Below, piece after piece: positions 1 to 11,584 of a stretch of 64,000 nt of DNA (the stretch's first letter is position 1; every line of letters starts with the position of its first letter). A program made the position numbers and the translations under genes. The notes under the pieces are model-generated. The model was not told where the DNA came from. It was given only the letters and a program-made list of their open reading frames with translations, and did not search any database. This DNA is from Bryoerythrophyllum caledonicum (lineage: Eukaryota; Streptophyta; Bryopsida; Pottiales; Pottiaceae), in contig OZ020514.1 of assembly GCA_963971425.1 (NCBI GenBank), positions 38,849,158 through 38,913,157 of the forward strand, read 5' to 3'.

Positions 1-1329
1 GCTACTGAATTTCTAAGAGTACGCGTTTATAAATGATCACCTCATCCAGACTGAAAACAACACTCATGTTTCCAAGCTCTTTAGGTGTCGTTCCAGTTAA
101 CTCAGGTATCAACCAACTCTCTGCAGTGCCCAGCAAAGAGAAATTTAGATCAGAAGCAAAAATCTCAAATGCTAACATTCAAAATCTTGCAAGAAGAAGC
201 TTCTCTACAGCACTGGTGCTGAAATTCTATTCTAAAGGGTACCTCTCATTGAGAATGATGTTTTGTTAATCAAAAGCTTCCTTCAGCTTGTGATTGGCCA
301 AAAAGCCCGCCTTTGCAATCTGCCTTTGCCTCTGGAAATGGATACCGTCACCTGCAGCCTTGGTGAAAAACAACATCAAGTAAGCCCTTAAGGACCTGGG
401 ACTCATTCAAAACTCATAAATCTATCACATTCTAAACCATAACGGATCAAGGAAGCAGTGTTATCCCTATAAATGTTATAATTTCATGAATGTTAAAAAA
501 AATGACTTCTCTACAAAACCACAATTGGTAAGACTAGTGAGTGTTATGTGTTAAGTGTTATAACATGCTCTACTTTCTTCTTTGCTAATTGCACCTCTAT
601 AAGTGTTAATTTTGAAAAAATCAAGGTAATAATATATGAGAGCATACATTTGAAACATGTAATCACATTTATCCCATATTCTTTGCGAACAAGTGTCATA
701 TTCTCTCTTATTTAGAGATGCTTCTTCCTTTAGAGTATGACTCAATGGGTGCAATGTATGACTCAATGTATGACTCAATGTATGGCTCAATGTATGACTC
801 AATGCGTGCAAGATCTCATTACTATGCGCAGTGATAAAACCAATCATGTATTAACTAATACCTCACTACATTTAGTCATACCATTTGGAAGCTATTTGAG
901 TATTTGGGACTAGGGGTTGCCAAATAGATGTGACTCCAAAGATTCACGTTCTCCCAACTCAATGAATGACTCAATTTAGTCACCATCTCACTACTCTGCG
1001 TAGTGATAAAACCAGTATTATGTTGATTTATACCTCACTAGAAATAGTCATTCATTCAGTCACTGTTTACATATGGATGACTACGTGTAGTCATACATAT
1101 ATGACTATATAGAGTCATATGGACCCAAGTCCCACTGCAGGTCCCGTTTTGAGGTCCCAAAACACTGTGGGAACGCAGTATTGGGAACAAGAAGTGTCCA
1201 ATATGACCCCCAGACAGATTGTCCGAAGCGACTAAGTCAAAATGACTAGAAACAGTGCTAGTCACATTTTGGTTTATGCCCAACTGTAGTCATAAAACCT
1301 AGTCACATTGGGCTGGTTTTCTTGTAGTG
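1..1329 (-). mobile_element. CACTA (En/Spm) element, 5' part, internally deleted, continues off left edge
   Basis: Read on the minus strand from 1329, the sequence begins CACTACAAGAAAACCA, the same terminal inverted repeat that opens the complete element at 10253. It is followed by the same subterminal dyads (TGACT...AGTCA). About 840-1329 matches 10253-10745 and about 1-450 matches 18222-18690, in the same relative orientation. In the large element these two blocks lie about 7.5 kb apart, so this copy lacks the TNP1-like gene and looks like a non-autonomous deletion derivative. The flanking bases 1330-1332 are TTA, matching the 3-bp target size of CACTA elements. The other end is outside the window. 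Confidence 0.85.
736..806. repeat. 14-bp tandem repeat inside the left CACTA element
   Basis: Four to five tandem copies of a 14-bp unit, consensus ATGTATGACTCAAT, with single-base variants (one copy has GGCTC in place of GACTC). The unit carries the same GACTCA core as the subterminal motifs of the element. Confidence 0.7.
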
Positions 1330-1332
1330 TTA

Positions 1333-1870
1333 CCAGTTCCCGCACGATGGTTCCCCACGCCACCTTCCTCTTGCCCGTGTAAGCTCCCGAGATTGTGTTG
1401 GCCAGGGTCGTGGTCGTCTTCGATGGTCAATCCTGATACAGGATCTGGAGCAGGAACTTGTACACCCTTCTCGCCCTCGGGTCCTTGCAGTTTGCCACCA
1501 TCAAGCCCTCCTTTGGATCCGCCTTCCGCGCAAACTTCTCGTCGACAAAGCATTCCCGGCGTGAGCACATACCTTCTCCGCAGGTCGAGAATCCGTAGAC
1601 TTCGCTCCACATTGTTGAAGTCGACTTCTCCGGCTTCCCGCGGATGGTGCCGTTGAATTCGTTGGAGACCCCATCCAGCAGCTCCCGGAACATTGCGTTG
1701 TCCCTGAAACTCCATGGCTGCACCCGAAACCAGAAGCATCCCATCCTCTTCAAGCCCGCATCCAACGCCTTCCAGTAACTCTCGGATTCGGGAACCACCG
1801 GAACCACATTCCGGAGGTTCACGATCGATTCGGTTGGCGCCCTGCTGCTGGTCGCCTTCTTCAACGTCAT
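1333..1870 (-). pseudogene. Retrotransposon accessory ORF fragment
   Basis: A 147-codon open stretch (1870 to 1427) is followed in the same frame by a TGA at 1427-1429 and then more open frame up to the CACTA boundary near 1330. The protein resembles the N-terminal half of the accessory protein at 63038-61072: both have a block ending in F-x-x-KAD-x-KEG and a later GA-x-x-GK-x-x-V-x-WG block in the same order. This was therefore probably the same kind of retrotransposon 3' gene. The CACTA element at 1-1329 interrupts it after an IVRELVT segment. I do not know its biochemical function. It is truncated and carries a stop, so it is a pseudogene. Confidence 0.6.
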
Positions 1871-2335
1871 CGCAGCTACCCCCTCCCTGGATATGAATCT
1901 GGATTCTTCCTAAAGGATCCGCGGAAAAAATCCGCACTCAAATCCTAACCCGCAAAGGCGGCGCTACCGACTCACCAAGCTCAGCCGCACACAATCGCTC
2001 ACCTGCCGCTAAACAACCCTGGAGATCACTAAGAAAGATGAGAGGAAGAACCATGGGATTAACTATTTATTTCCAGTCCGGAAATCATTACCTGAATCCG
2101 AATCCGTGGCCGGTTATGGCCGTTAAACCTGGGGACGGTTCTGACCGTTAGATCCCGATCCTGGTTCCATCCTGCCGAGACCGGAATCGGGCCAGAGATG
2201 CCCGGATTCTTCTTTAGTGATTTTAGGGTTTTTAGTTTTAGGCTACGAGTGCTTGTGATAGTTTTTAGTAAAACTATCTATCTATAATGAGGATGTTTCC
2301 TATTTCCGAAAAATCACCGCCCATTTGCCCTTTAC
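1871..2335. other. Spacer, probable leader of the 1333-1870 fragment
   Basis: No gene is supported here. The stretch is CCGG- and CCGTTA-rich (2090-2200), a composition also seen upstream of the related accessory gene at 63100-63400, so it may be the untranslated leader of that retroelement. From about 2220 it turns AT-rich towards the hAT fragment. Confidence 0.4.
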
Positions 2336-3947
2336 TTACGCTAAGACCTTAATTCCATTAAAACTAGGTTCTAACAAATAATCATGGTAAAAAACCATTT
2401 GCCAGCGGGCATCAAAGGACTGCTCAAGAGTGGATGCTATGTCAGCTCGTAGAGTAAAGGGTGACTCTCCTAAAGAGTACACGTGTTCTCGCAAATTATG
2501 CATTACGAGCCACGCACGACCCATGGCTAGTTCTCGGCCATTTAACACACGCAATGCCTTCAAAACATCCCAAGTCATGTGCACGTAATTCTGACATCGT
2601 TGCCAAAAGGCCACATCTTCGATGGTTTGCACCACATTACGCAAAGCGATAGTTGCTTGCTCTCCATTCTCACTATTCCGTAGCGTTGCAAAGTAGTTTA
2701 CAACACGGGGATTATCTTTCAACTGCTTCAACACTCTTTTGAGTCTCACAAATCGATCCAACATAAGGAAATTATAAGCAAAGCGGGTTTCACTAGGCAC
2801 TACAATCTGTAGGTTTGGACTCAACTCACAAAGTGCCCCCATTGTCCCATGATGATTTCTAATATATTGGTACATTTTCTTTGCCCTCTCTATTAAATCT
2901 TGAAATTCTTGGACCTTCTCCCAATCTTCCAACATGAGATCCAATGCATGTGCCATGCACCCCTGCTTGTGAATGTGCGGGTATGTGAGAATAATATCAT
3001 CCACCGCTCCAAGCATGATGGCAACATTGTCTGTACAAACCTGTGTCACATTCTTGGAACCCACCTTCTCAATGTAAACTTTCACTTGGTCCGCTATGTA
3101 TCCCATGGACTTCTTTTGACCACTGGTGTCTATGCTCCCCAAGAATATGTCACCAGTGGGGCACGACATCATTAAATTCATGAGGGGCCTTCGGTTGACA
3201 TCATCCCAACCATCTGTGCATATCGACACCCCATAGTTCTTGAATGCAAAACCAACTTTGGCTTCAATCTCTTTCTCAATTTGCAACCTCTTAGGTTCAA
3301 TCAAATTAGTCCTCAATTGGTGATATGAAGGAAGAGTGTATTCAAACTTTGCCACAAATGTTGCCCTGAGTCCATCAATGAACGCTTGATTTCACGCCAC
3401 ATGAAAAGGCACATTCGCATGATAGAAAAAGGTCGCCCACTTCTCATCAAGTTCCTTCCTCTTTGCAATGTAAAAAGCATCAAGCATCCGTTGTTGACAT
3501 AGGGGCCCAAGTCTAGTGGAATTTGAGGCGGGAAGACCACCCGACATATGTGAAGGGTCGTTTCCATCAGAGAGATTGGGCACTCATTCCCAAAGCCAAC
3601 TTGTTACCCCACCCGCCACATCATTTTTGAGCGTCTGATTGGTTTGAAGTGTCAACAGCTAGTGCCCTTGATGGACCAGCTGGACTTGAATCCCTGCCAT
3701 ACATGTCCATGTGAGTCATTCTTTGCGGATCAATGTTTCCATAGATGGCAAATCGATGTCGCACATGGAGAGGTAGGCTATGACAAATCAACCTATCTGA
3801 CTTGGCGCCATATCCAAAGTGAACAAACGCACGCTCACGTATATAGCTAAAAGTAAAGTTGCAAAAAACATAACTCACTTTGCCCTTGTTGTCACAAATA
3901 TTGTACAAAGGATCCCATTCTTTTGTTTGCTTCCTTTGACTTTCCAT
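2336..3947 (-). pseudogene. hAT-type transposase (BED finger plus DUF659), decayed
   Basis: Three minus-strand segments make one broken transposase. 3947-3621 holds a degenerate BED-type zinc finger: a DPLY start, then a CNF core that keeps one of the two expected cysteines. 3583-3392 continues with an FFYHANVPFHV block typical of the region between the finger and the DUF659 domain. It is separated by an in-frame TGA (3392-3394) from the 339-codon segment 3355-2336, which contains the DUF659 signature SICTDGWDDVNRRPLMN and later TDNVAIMLGA and GCMAHALDL blocks. A frameshift lies between 3583 and 3621. The open frame ends at a GTAAGT that would serve as a splice donor. I could not find the C-terminal hAT dimerisation exon downstream. 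The family normally cuts and pastes DNA in the nucleus; this copy cannot encode a full protein. Confidence 0.8.
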
Positions 3948-4239
3948 TGCATTTACGGCTTATGCCATATACCCCCGGCTTCTCCCGTCTAAGCCAAAAT
4001 ATGATGCTAGATACCGTATAGACTCGGGTGAAAAAATGAATAGATAGCACTGGTGTACTACTTGAACAAATTTTTACATCACCTCAGCCGCACACTAGTG
4101 CCGCTTGCCACCCAAGTAAACTCGCAAGGAGCTTAAACAAAATTCAGGTCCAAGGGATAGAGGCGAAGATGACGAGTGCGAGGACAAATGGCACTCCCCA
4201 ATCCTTTTTTTATACGAACCAAAGACGGGCGGGACCTAA

Positions 4240-4450
4240 TGCATCAAAGGCAGGGATGTCCGAGTGAAGGGGCAGGGACGTCCCTACCCTTACCCATCCT
4301 TGGCAGGAGGCGTCTCCAATAGGGGTGGAACGTCCCCGCCCTTGCCCAAGTAGGGGCTGAGACGACCTTGCCCTTATTCTAGAAGGGCGGGGGACGTCGA
4401 CGCCCGTGCCACAAAAAAGACCCCGCCTAACCCAGGAAAAGGGAGCCTTT
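4240..4450. repeat. GC-rich minisatellite with GGGACGTCCC cores
   Basis: Roughly 40-50-bp irregular repeats, each centred on a palindromic GGGACGTCCC-like core with flanking GGGGC and GCCC runs. The same motif family recurs at 8490-8560 and 28757-28960. ORFs across it are low-complexity artefacts. Confidence 0.6.
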
Positions 4451-4570
4451 AGGATTGGGGGGCATTTCGGGTGCATTCTGGTCCTGGCCAAGGCACTCCT
4501 CCTCTCCATGAGGCAAGTGCACAAATGAATATAAGGTGCCTTATTTTTGGTTCCGACAAGATTGTGACGC

Positions 4571-5640
4571 ACTTAAAATAACACAATAATTATGTCAATT
4601 CCTAGTTCTAGGACGAAAGGCTAAATAGAAAGCACAACTTTGGTCCTTAAACAACATCTTCTCCAATTAAAAACACCTTTATAAGCTCCCTAGGTCTTGG
4701 TCGACTAAGCTAGTATGAAAAACCTGTCACAAATGGTGTAGGGACAAGTCACGAGCCTTCATTTGCTACCTAGTGCCAATGTAGGTTTGATTTTGGAATT
4801 CTTCTAATGAAATGTAATTGCTTACTTCAATAGCAATATGAGAATCCTAAAAAAGTAGACATCTAGCCCATGGTTTGGCCAATAGAAGTATATCTTTCAT
4901 TACTACTACATGTCACAGGTATCTCAAATCAGACAAATATATATTTTTTTAAAGTTTCAGGAGGTAAAATACTTCGATTTTTTTGAAAGGCATTCATACC
5001 ATAATGTGCTCCTACATTATAATTGAAAATTCTAGATCCAAAACTTAATTTGGCTTTTATTCGTAAAAAATAAGCTATTTTTTCAAGAAGCCTAAATAAG
5101 AAATTAATGTTGATTTTTGCTCCAAATTCTTATCCAACCTTCATTAGTATACAAAAATCTATCTTGGTACACAAAAAAAATTCAAAAAAACTTTTTTCTT
5201 CCATCATTTTTCTTCAAAACCTAGTTTTTGGTGCCTTGATTCAACATATATACTACGTAGTATATTTGGTATATTTTCAGCCTCTGCAGTATGCAATGTA
5301 CTCATCTCGGGAAAGGGTTGGACCACCTATAAAACGACATGTGTTATGACAACACACAGTCCAAAAAATCAGCACTTTCTTCAAGATATTTTTTGTTCAC
5401 CTAACATTTTATTGGCCATGATTTCTTTACACCTAATCAATGGACGGTTGGCATTCAACAACAAGTTAACAAAGGGCTCTAAAACAAATATACTCTGCAG
5501 TATTTTTTTTTTGCCCAAAAGTGAGTAACCTTAGTGGACTTCTACCCCCCTCTAAGTTTAGAAGCACACATAAGAGACAAGAAATGAATGCACCACTTGA
5601 CAAAGGAATTTGGAAAAAAAAACTTAAGGAGGTTAAAATA
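4571..5640. other. AT-rich spacer, no gene seen
   Basis: About 1.1 kb of AT-rich DNA with poly-A and poly-T runs. The small ORFs at 5107-5528 have no recognisable motif and biased composition. I see no terminal repeats bounding this stretch. Confidence 0.5.
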
Positions 5641-7950
5641 AAAGACTTTTTAAATTTCCAAAAAAGAAATGAGGCATGTGTAGAATAGCAAGAGAGCAAT
5701 GCAAGTCCCCAAACATAAGCCGTAGTATAAGCTTCTAGTAGAATGAAATGTGCAAGTTCTCTGAACATAAATTCTAAACATGATTGCCCCACAAAATATT
5801 AGAAATGCACCACATACCATCAAATAAAATAATAAATCATGTCTTCAATAGCAATGAAGCTATGCAAGTCCCCATATATAAGGAGTAGTATAAGCTTTGA
5901 GTAGAATGTAATTAACATTTCTCTCAATAAAAACTTTAATCATGAGTACCCCACAAAAAATAATAAATGCACCACATACCTTTAAAAAAAATAAAAGATC
6001 ACCTGTCCAATAGCGAGGGAGCTATGCAAGTCTTCATACATAAAGGATAGTATAAGCTTCAAATAGAATGTAATGTGCAAGTTCTTTAAATAGAAACTAT
6101 AAAAATAATTGCTACACAAAAGATTAGAAATGCACCACATACAATTCAATAAAATAATAAATCATGTGTCCAATAGCAAGGAGCTATGCAAGTCCCCATA
6201 CAAAAGGGGTAGTATAAGCTTCGAGTAAAATGTAACGTGCAAGTTCTCTAAATGTAAACTTTAAACATGATTGCCCCACAAAAGATAAGAAATGGACCAC
6301 GTACCAGTAAAAAAAAATCATTTATCCGATAGCAAGGGAGCTTTGCAAGTCCCCATATATAAAGAGTAGTAGAAGCTTCTAGTAGAATGTAATGTGCAAG
6401 TTCTCTAAATATAAACTTTAAACATCAGTGCCGCACAAAAGATTAGAATTGCACCACATACCATTCAAAACATTAATAAATTGTGAGTCCAATAGCAAGG
6501 GAGCCATGCAAGTTCCCATACATAAGGGGTAGATTAAGCTTCTTGTAGAATGTAATTTGCACTTCTCTCAATCAAAACTTTAATCATGATCGCCCCAAAA
6601 AAGATTAGAAATGCACCACACTTTATAAAAAATATAAAAAAATCATGTGTCCAATAGCAAAAGAGCTATGCAAGTCCCCATACATAAGGGGTAGTATAAG
6701 CTTCTAGTTAAATGTAATTTACATTTCTTTCAATAAGAAGATTAATCATGATCGCCCCACAAGAGATTAGAAATGCACCACATACCATCAAATAAAATAA
6801 TAAATCATGTCTCCAATAGCAAGGGAGCTATGCAAGTCCCCATACATAAGGAATAGTATAAGCTTCGAGTAGAATGTAGTGTGCAAGTTCTCTAAATATA
6901 AACTTTAAACATGATTGCCCTACAAAAGATTAGAAATGCACCACATACTGTTCAAAAATTTATAATAAATCATGTATGCAATAGCAAGGGAGATAAGCAA
7001 GTCCCCATTCATAAGGGATAGTCTAAGCTTCTAGGAAAATGTAATTTTCATTTCCCTCAATAAAAATATATATCATGATTGTCCCACAAGAGATTAGAAA
7101 TGCACCTCATACCATTGAAAATAAAAATAAATCACATGTCCAATACCAAGGGAGCTATGCAAGTCCCCATACAAAAAAGGTCGTATAAGCTTCGAGTAAA
7201 AAGTAATGTGCAAGTCCTCTAAATATAAACTTTAAACATGATTGCCCCACAATAGAATAGAAATGCATCACATACCATTAAAATAAAAATCATACATCCG
7301 ATAGCAAGGGAGCTTTGCAAGTCCTCATACATAAGAAGTATAAGCTTCTATTAGAATGTAATGTGCAAGTTTTCAAAATATAAATTTTAGACATGATTAA
7401 TCCACAAAAGATTAGACATGCATCACATACCATTCAAAAAAATAATAAATCATGTGTCTAATAGCAAGGGAGCTATGCAAGTCCCCATACATAAGGGGTA
7501 GTATAAGCTTCTAGTTAAATGTAATTTACATTTCTCTCAATAAAAAATTTAATTATGATCGCCCCACAATTGATTAGAAATGCACCACATACCATCAAAT
7601 AAAATAATAAATCATGTCTCCAATAGCAAGGGAGCTATGCAAGTCTCCATACATAAGGGATAGTAAAAGCTTCGAGTAGAATGTAATGTGCAAGTTCTCC
7701 AAATATAAACTATAAACATGATTGTCCCACAAAAGATTAGAAACGCACCGCATACCATGAATTTTTTTTTTGATTATGTGTCCAATAGCAAGGGAGCTAT
7801 GCAAGTCCCCATATATACGGAATAGTATAAGCTTTGAGTAGAATGTAATTTACATTTCTCTTAATAAAAACTTTAATCATGACTGCCCCACAAAAAACTA
7901 GAAATGCACCACATACCATTAAAAAAATAAAAAATCACGGGTCCAACTTT
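5640..7950. repeat. Satellite-like tandem array, 14 units of about 161 bp
   Basis: The marker GCAAGTCCCC (or a one- or two-base variant) recurs at 5701, 5864, 6026, 6188, 6345, 6508, 6670, 6832, 6997, 7159, 7317, 7477, 7639 and 7801. Spacings run from 157 to 165 bp. Each unit also contains GTATAAGCTTC, an AATGTAAT block, TTTAAACATGATTGCCCC and AGAAATGCACCACATACC. Units differ by scattered substitutions and small indels in the A-rich stretch. The array ends near 7950 with a truncated unit. Confidence 0.93.
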
Positions 7951-8644
7951 ACCTCCGCGTGGACACCTTGTGCAAAGAAGAGTTTTACTTCATTGGGTTT
8001 AACATAAGGGATCTTGTACAACACCTAGTACACTTCAATGCACCAATTTTTGAATGTCTCGTCGGAGCACTTCCATAAATTTGCCTTGTGAAAGCGTCGG
8101 TGATAACTGTCGCTCCTCCGGGAAAGCCTTGCCAATATGGCACCACTTGATGAAGTTTGCACAATCCTCAAAACTCCATGGCTCCGGAAATTCTTCCCAA
8201 CCTTTAAAAGCCAGTTTTACTGTATTTCAAATCACGTGCAACCTCTACCGCTGTTTTTTTTTTTATTGTAGTCCAGTCTTGTCTCGTTCTTTTTACTCAT
8301 TTTTTCGAACGTGGCCATGGGTGGAAAAAATTTGATTAACGTCTGTGATGCAAATGGATGAAGTCCTTGCACGACGCCCACAACCAACTCAATGAAGAAG
8401 TGGATGAAGAGGAGTATGTGAGGCGGGGACAATTAGGGCGGTGACGGTCTTGCATAGCCGATAGAAGAAGCAATATTTGGACATCCCCGGGCAGGGATGG
8501 GGACGTCGCCGCGGGAGGGGCGGGGGTGTCTCCGCCCCTCCCGCGGCGACGTCCCCGCCCCAACACCACATACCATATAAATAGCCTACTTTTTTCCTCA
8601 TTCTCTGGCAAGTCCATGCCCTAGGCCTCACTTGTCATTTTGCT
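7951..8644 (-). other. Spacer with a weak minus-strand coding remnant
   Basis: Between about 8210 and 7960 the minus strand reads as a degraded protein-like stretch (EEFPEPWSFEDCANF, then IKWCHIGKAFPEE) broken by several stops. I cannot assign it to a family. The rest is spacer containing the GC-rich hairpin listed separately. Confidence 0.35.
8499..8556. repeat. Perfect GC-rich hairpin, 25-bp stem and 8-nt loop
   Basis: The left arm 8499-8523 (starting GGGGACGTCGCC) is exactly complementary to the right arm 8532-8556, with an 8-base loop (GGGTGTCT). The stem is almost entirely G and C. The arm ends share the GGGACGTC core of the minisatellites at 4240 and 28757. No poly-T tract or gene end next to it suggests a terminator. 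Confidence 0.9.
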
Positions 8645-9196
8645 TTGCAGCATGAAAGTGAGTTCGGTGGGTGGTCGGGCTTGGCCCATTTATTGCATCT
8701 AGAGTCTTTGAGGTTTTTTTTAAAACCATTATTTTGGAATTTCGACCACGGTAGAGAGTTGACTATCACGTATGGCGGGAGAAGGAAGGAGGTCGATGGA
8801 GAAGCGGTACAATTTGTGGACTTGGATGATGTTGGTGAGATGGTACTTACGTCCACCAACTCGGACTTGACGTTGGGATCATCGAATCTGTCATCATCGA
8901 GCCAAGAGAGGCGGAAAAAGACACCAAACCCGGACATGCCCCCGCATGAATACATCGTTGAATGTAGAGGGATTGCCGTCGAGTTTTACAACCGCCAAAC
9001 GAGACAGGCATTGATGAGGAGCTATTTGGAGCACAACAAAGAGGGATACCATAAGTTGACCGTTGACATGCGAATCAAAATAATGTCAAACCTTCATAAT
9101 TCAAACAGATTTAATGATTTCTCAAATTATTGGTTGCATTCAGAGTGGTTGGACAAACAAGTGATCGCATTAACCACCAATATTGTTGCGAACTAG
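8645..9196 (+). CDS. Unrecognised ORF, probable remnant of a longer gene
   Basis: A 183-codon open frame, not recognised. It has a normal amino-acid mix with an acidic stretch (VDLDDVGEM), a Ser-rich linker (SSNLSSSSQERRKK) and a helical C-terminal half (YIVECRGIAVEFYNRQTRQA). The first ATG is not clearly the biological start, because the composition is already coding-like there. It sits about 1 kb left of the CACTA insertion at 10253, with further coding-like fragments downstream on the same strand, so it may be the 5' part of one decaying transposon or captured gene. Confidence that it encodes a real protein today is low. Confidence 0.4.
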   Translation: MQHESEFGGWSGLAHLLHLESLRFFLKPLFWNFDHGRELTITYGGRRKEVDGEAVQFVDLDDVGEMVLTSTNSDLTLGSSNLSSSSQERRKKTPNPDMPPHEYIVECRGIAVEFYNRQTRQALMRSYLEHNKEGYHKLTVDMRIKIMSNLHNSNRFNDFSNYWLHSEWLDKQVIALTTNIVAN

Positions 9197-10148
9197 TGTT
9201 ACTACACAGAAAAGAAAGGAGGATGGAAGCAAGAGGGACATTGAGAACAACACACTTGTAGCAAAGATGAAGTTGATCCAGAGCTTCGTTCAACAGTACC
9301 CTTCTTCCCGCAATGGGTGGCTATGGGGCTATACGGAAGGTGAAACTAATAAAATTGGAGAACATTCCAAGTTGAATTTACTTCCCCGGAAAGACTCTGA
9401 CCAACACCAATGAGAGGGATAAGCGGTGAGACATCATCAACAAGGCTAGAGGGTGTCCGGTTGTGCATCCAAAGATCATTAGACTTGCCTTCATCCACCC
9501 GAAAACTATGGAAGGGTACACACTCTAGTGGAATGGGGGATCTTTGACTTCTTTTTGGTCCAAGTATGACTCGAAAGTGAACAAATCATTGCTGTTTTAA
9601 CAAATTCTGATGCATCCAAATACCGGGTTGTCGATCAAAGAACTTTGGTGGGTAAAACTTACCGCATCAATCGACTGAACCTCGCGCTATCATTGCGTTT
9701 CATTGTGGGGAAATGCCGTGACGTGAAATATATGCACAATGACCTCTCTCCATGGAATGTTTTGCTCCACTTTGATGAGTAGAAGTCCAATTCGGTGTAC
9801 ATAGGAATTTGGGATTGGGGGCTTTCTAGTCAGGTTGTGGAAAATGAGCCATCAAGGTATGGTTATCGGACCATGGAGCAGCTTCGAGTGGAGAGAGAGG
9901 GGCGACGGTTTGTGGCACCAGAATAGTTCTATGTTTTTAGGGTGCAGGGCTCCAAGAATTTGCTTGAAGTCATGCAACACTCACACCTATACTCCAAGGC
10001 AGCTAACGCATATGCGTTGGGTTGGATCTTTTCTCGGATTTGGCAAGAAGAATTTTGCACACAATATTTCACCACAAAAAATACGGAGCAATATATACAC
10101 TTGAAGCTGAAATTGGAAGGCCTACGAAAAGTAGATGTGAGTGAATAG
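9197..10148 (+). pseudogene. Degenerate coding region downstream of the 8645 ORF, family unknown
   Basis: Several plus-strand pieces read as protein but are interrupted by stops and frame changes: 9183-9413 (FVQQYPSSRNGWLWGYTEG), about 9460-9590 (a GCPVVHPKIIRLAFIHPKT block) and about 9790-10148 (two adjoining segments, SRYGYRTMEQLRVERE and KNLLEVMQHSHLYSKAANAY, with a TAG between them). The last piece ends at a TAG at 10146-10148. I do not recognise a family. The pieces are collinear with the ORF at 8645 and probably belonged to the same gene. The big CACTA element lies about 100 bp downstream. Confidence 0.4.
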
Positions 10149-10252
10149 TCCTCTGTGCCAAATCTTATAGACATATTAGTGAGACCCCCCGACGGCTGGA
10201 CTATGCCTCAATATTGTTACCGACAATAGTTTTTTGTTAATTAGTTGTATTA

Positions 10253-10280
10253 CACTACAAGAAAACCAACCCAATGTGAC
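10253..10280 (+). repeat. Left terminal inverted repeat of the CACTA element
   Basis: It begins CACTACAAGAAAACCA and pairs with 28467-28494 over about 28 bp with one A/G mismatch at position 17. Confidence 0.95.
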
Positions 10281-11240
10281 TAGGTTTTATGACTACAGTT
10301 GGGCATAAACCAAAATGTGACTAGCACTGTTTCTAGTCATTTTGACTTAGTCGCTTCAGACAATCTGACTGGGGGTCATATCGGACACTTCTTATTCCCA
10401 ATACTACGTTCCCACAATGTTTTGGGACCTCAAAACGGGACCTGCAGTGAGACTTGGGTCCATATGACTCTATATAGTCATATATGTATGACTACACGTA
10501 GTCATCTATATGTAAAAAGTGACTGAATGAATGACTATTTCTAGTGAGGTATAAGTCAACATAATACTGGTTTTATCACTACGCATAGTAGTGAGATGGT
10601 GACTAAATTGAGTCATTCATTGAGTTGGAAGAACGTGACTCTTTGGAGTCACATCTATTTGGCAACCCCTAGTCACAAATACTCAAATAGCTTCCAAATG
10701 GTATGACTAACTGTAGTGAGGTATCAGTTAATACATGACTAAATGTAGTGAGGTATCAGTTAATACATAGACTTGGGATAATACGACTCTGTATAGCCAC
10801 ATCGAAGTGACTATACATAGTCTCCAATGCTGAAATCATGAGATGGACATGACTAATTGTAGTGAGGTATTTTGAGAATATAGCAGTGGTTTGATCACTA
10901 CGTATAGTGATGTGGTTGTGACTGTATTGCATCATACTCACGTGAGCTAATACGACGCTGTAAAGTCAAATATGCTTCACTACACATAGTCACTCATATA
11001 ATCTGATGACTGCATGGAGTCATAGTATACTAGTTTCATTCACTACTGGGAGAGAAATTTAAATATTAAATCGGAAGCATCTGACTAGAACTTGACTGTC
11101 CATAGTCTAATGCAAAGATATGCCATGGAGTCGAATCTGCCATTCTTACTATGTGTAGTCATAGATTTCAGTTTCAGATTAGGGTGATAATGAGATCTGC
11201 TGACTATTACAAGTCAAACGTGTGGTTGTAAGCACTGCGT
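10281..11240. promoter_or_regulatory. 5' subterminal repeat region of the CACTA element
   Basis: It is dense in short dyads of the form TGACTA(n)TAGTCA and GTAGTGAGGTAT, in both orientations. In known En/Spm elements the subterminal motif arrays are the binding sites of the TNPA protein and are required for transposition. By position and density these are the likely equivalent. ORFs here (for example 10299-10526) are shadows of the repeats. Confidence 0.65.
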
Positions 11241-11584
11241 CAGGTCATGCAAGTGATTTTCACACATTTCATTGAAACAGAAAATTTGTGTTCAAACAAG
11301 ATGCACTCCAACTGGAAGGGGATCAGCCTAAACTGCTTGGGAGAAGGACAAATCAATGTCCATGAACTCCGTGGGCCACATTACAAAGTGCCCTACTGCT
11401 TGTCCTACCAAGGTCACAGGAGGATCATCTAGATCTACGGGAGCAAATAAACTGTAGTCGTCATCTAGGCTTTTTAGCACTTCTACAGACACTGTACGTG
11501 CAATTATGGTTTTCCCGTGTAGAGAAGCCCCAGCTACATTCTGCACTTTCCCGAATGCCACAACTTTATCCTCCTCGCCTTCTT

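Noticed and set aside
33..269. 78-codon ORF conserved at 18409-18645
   Set aside because: The surrounding non-coding DNA is equally conserved because both copies belong to the same CACTA family. No protein family or codon-level conservation can be argued.
5640..7950. CRISPR array
   Set aside because: The repeats are long, contiguous and diverged with no unique spacers, and the setting is a plant genome. It is a satellite array.
8499..8556. Transcription terminator or microRNA precursor
   Set aside because: No poly-T run or adjacent gene end for a terminator; the perfect 25-bp stem with an 8-nt loop is too short and too GC-rich for a typical plant microRNA precursor.
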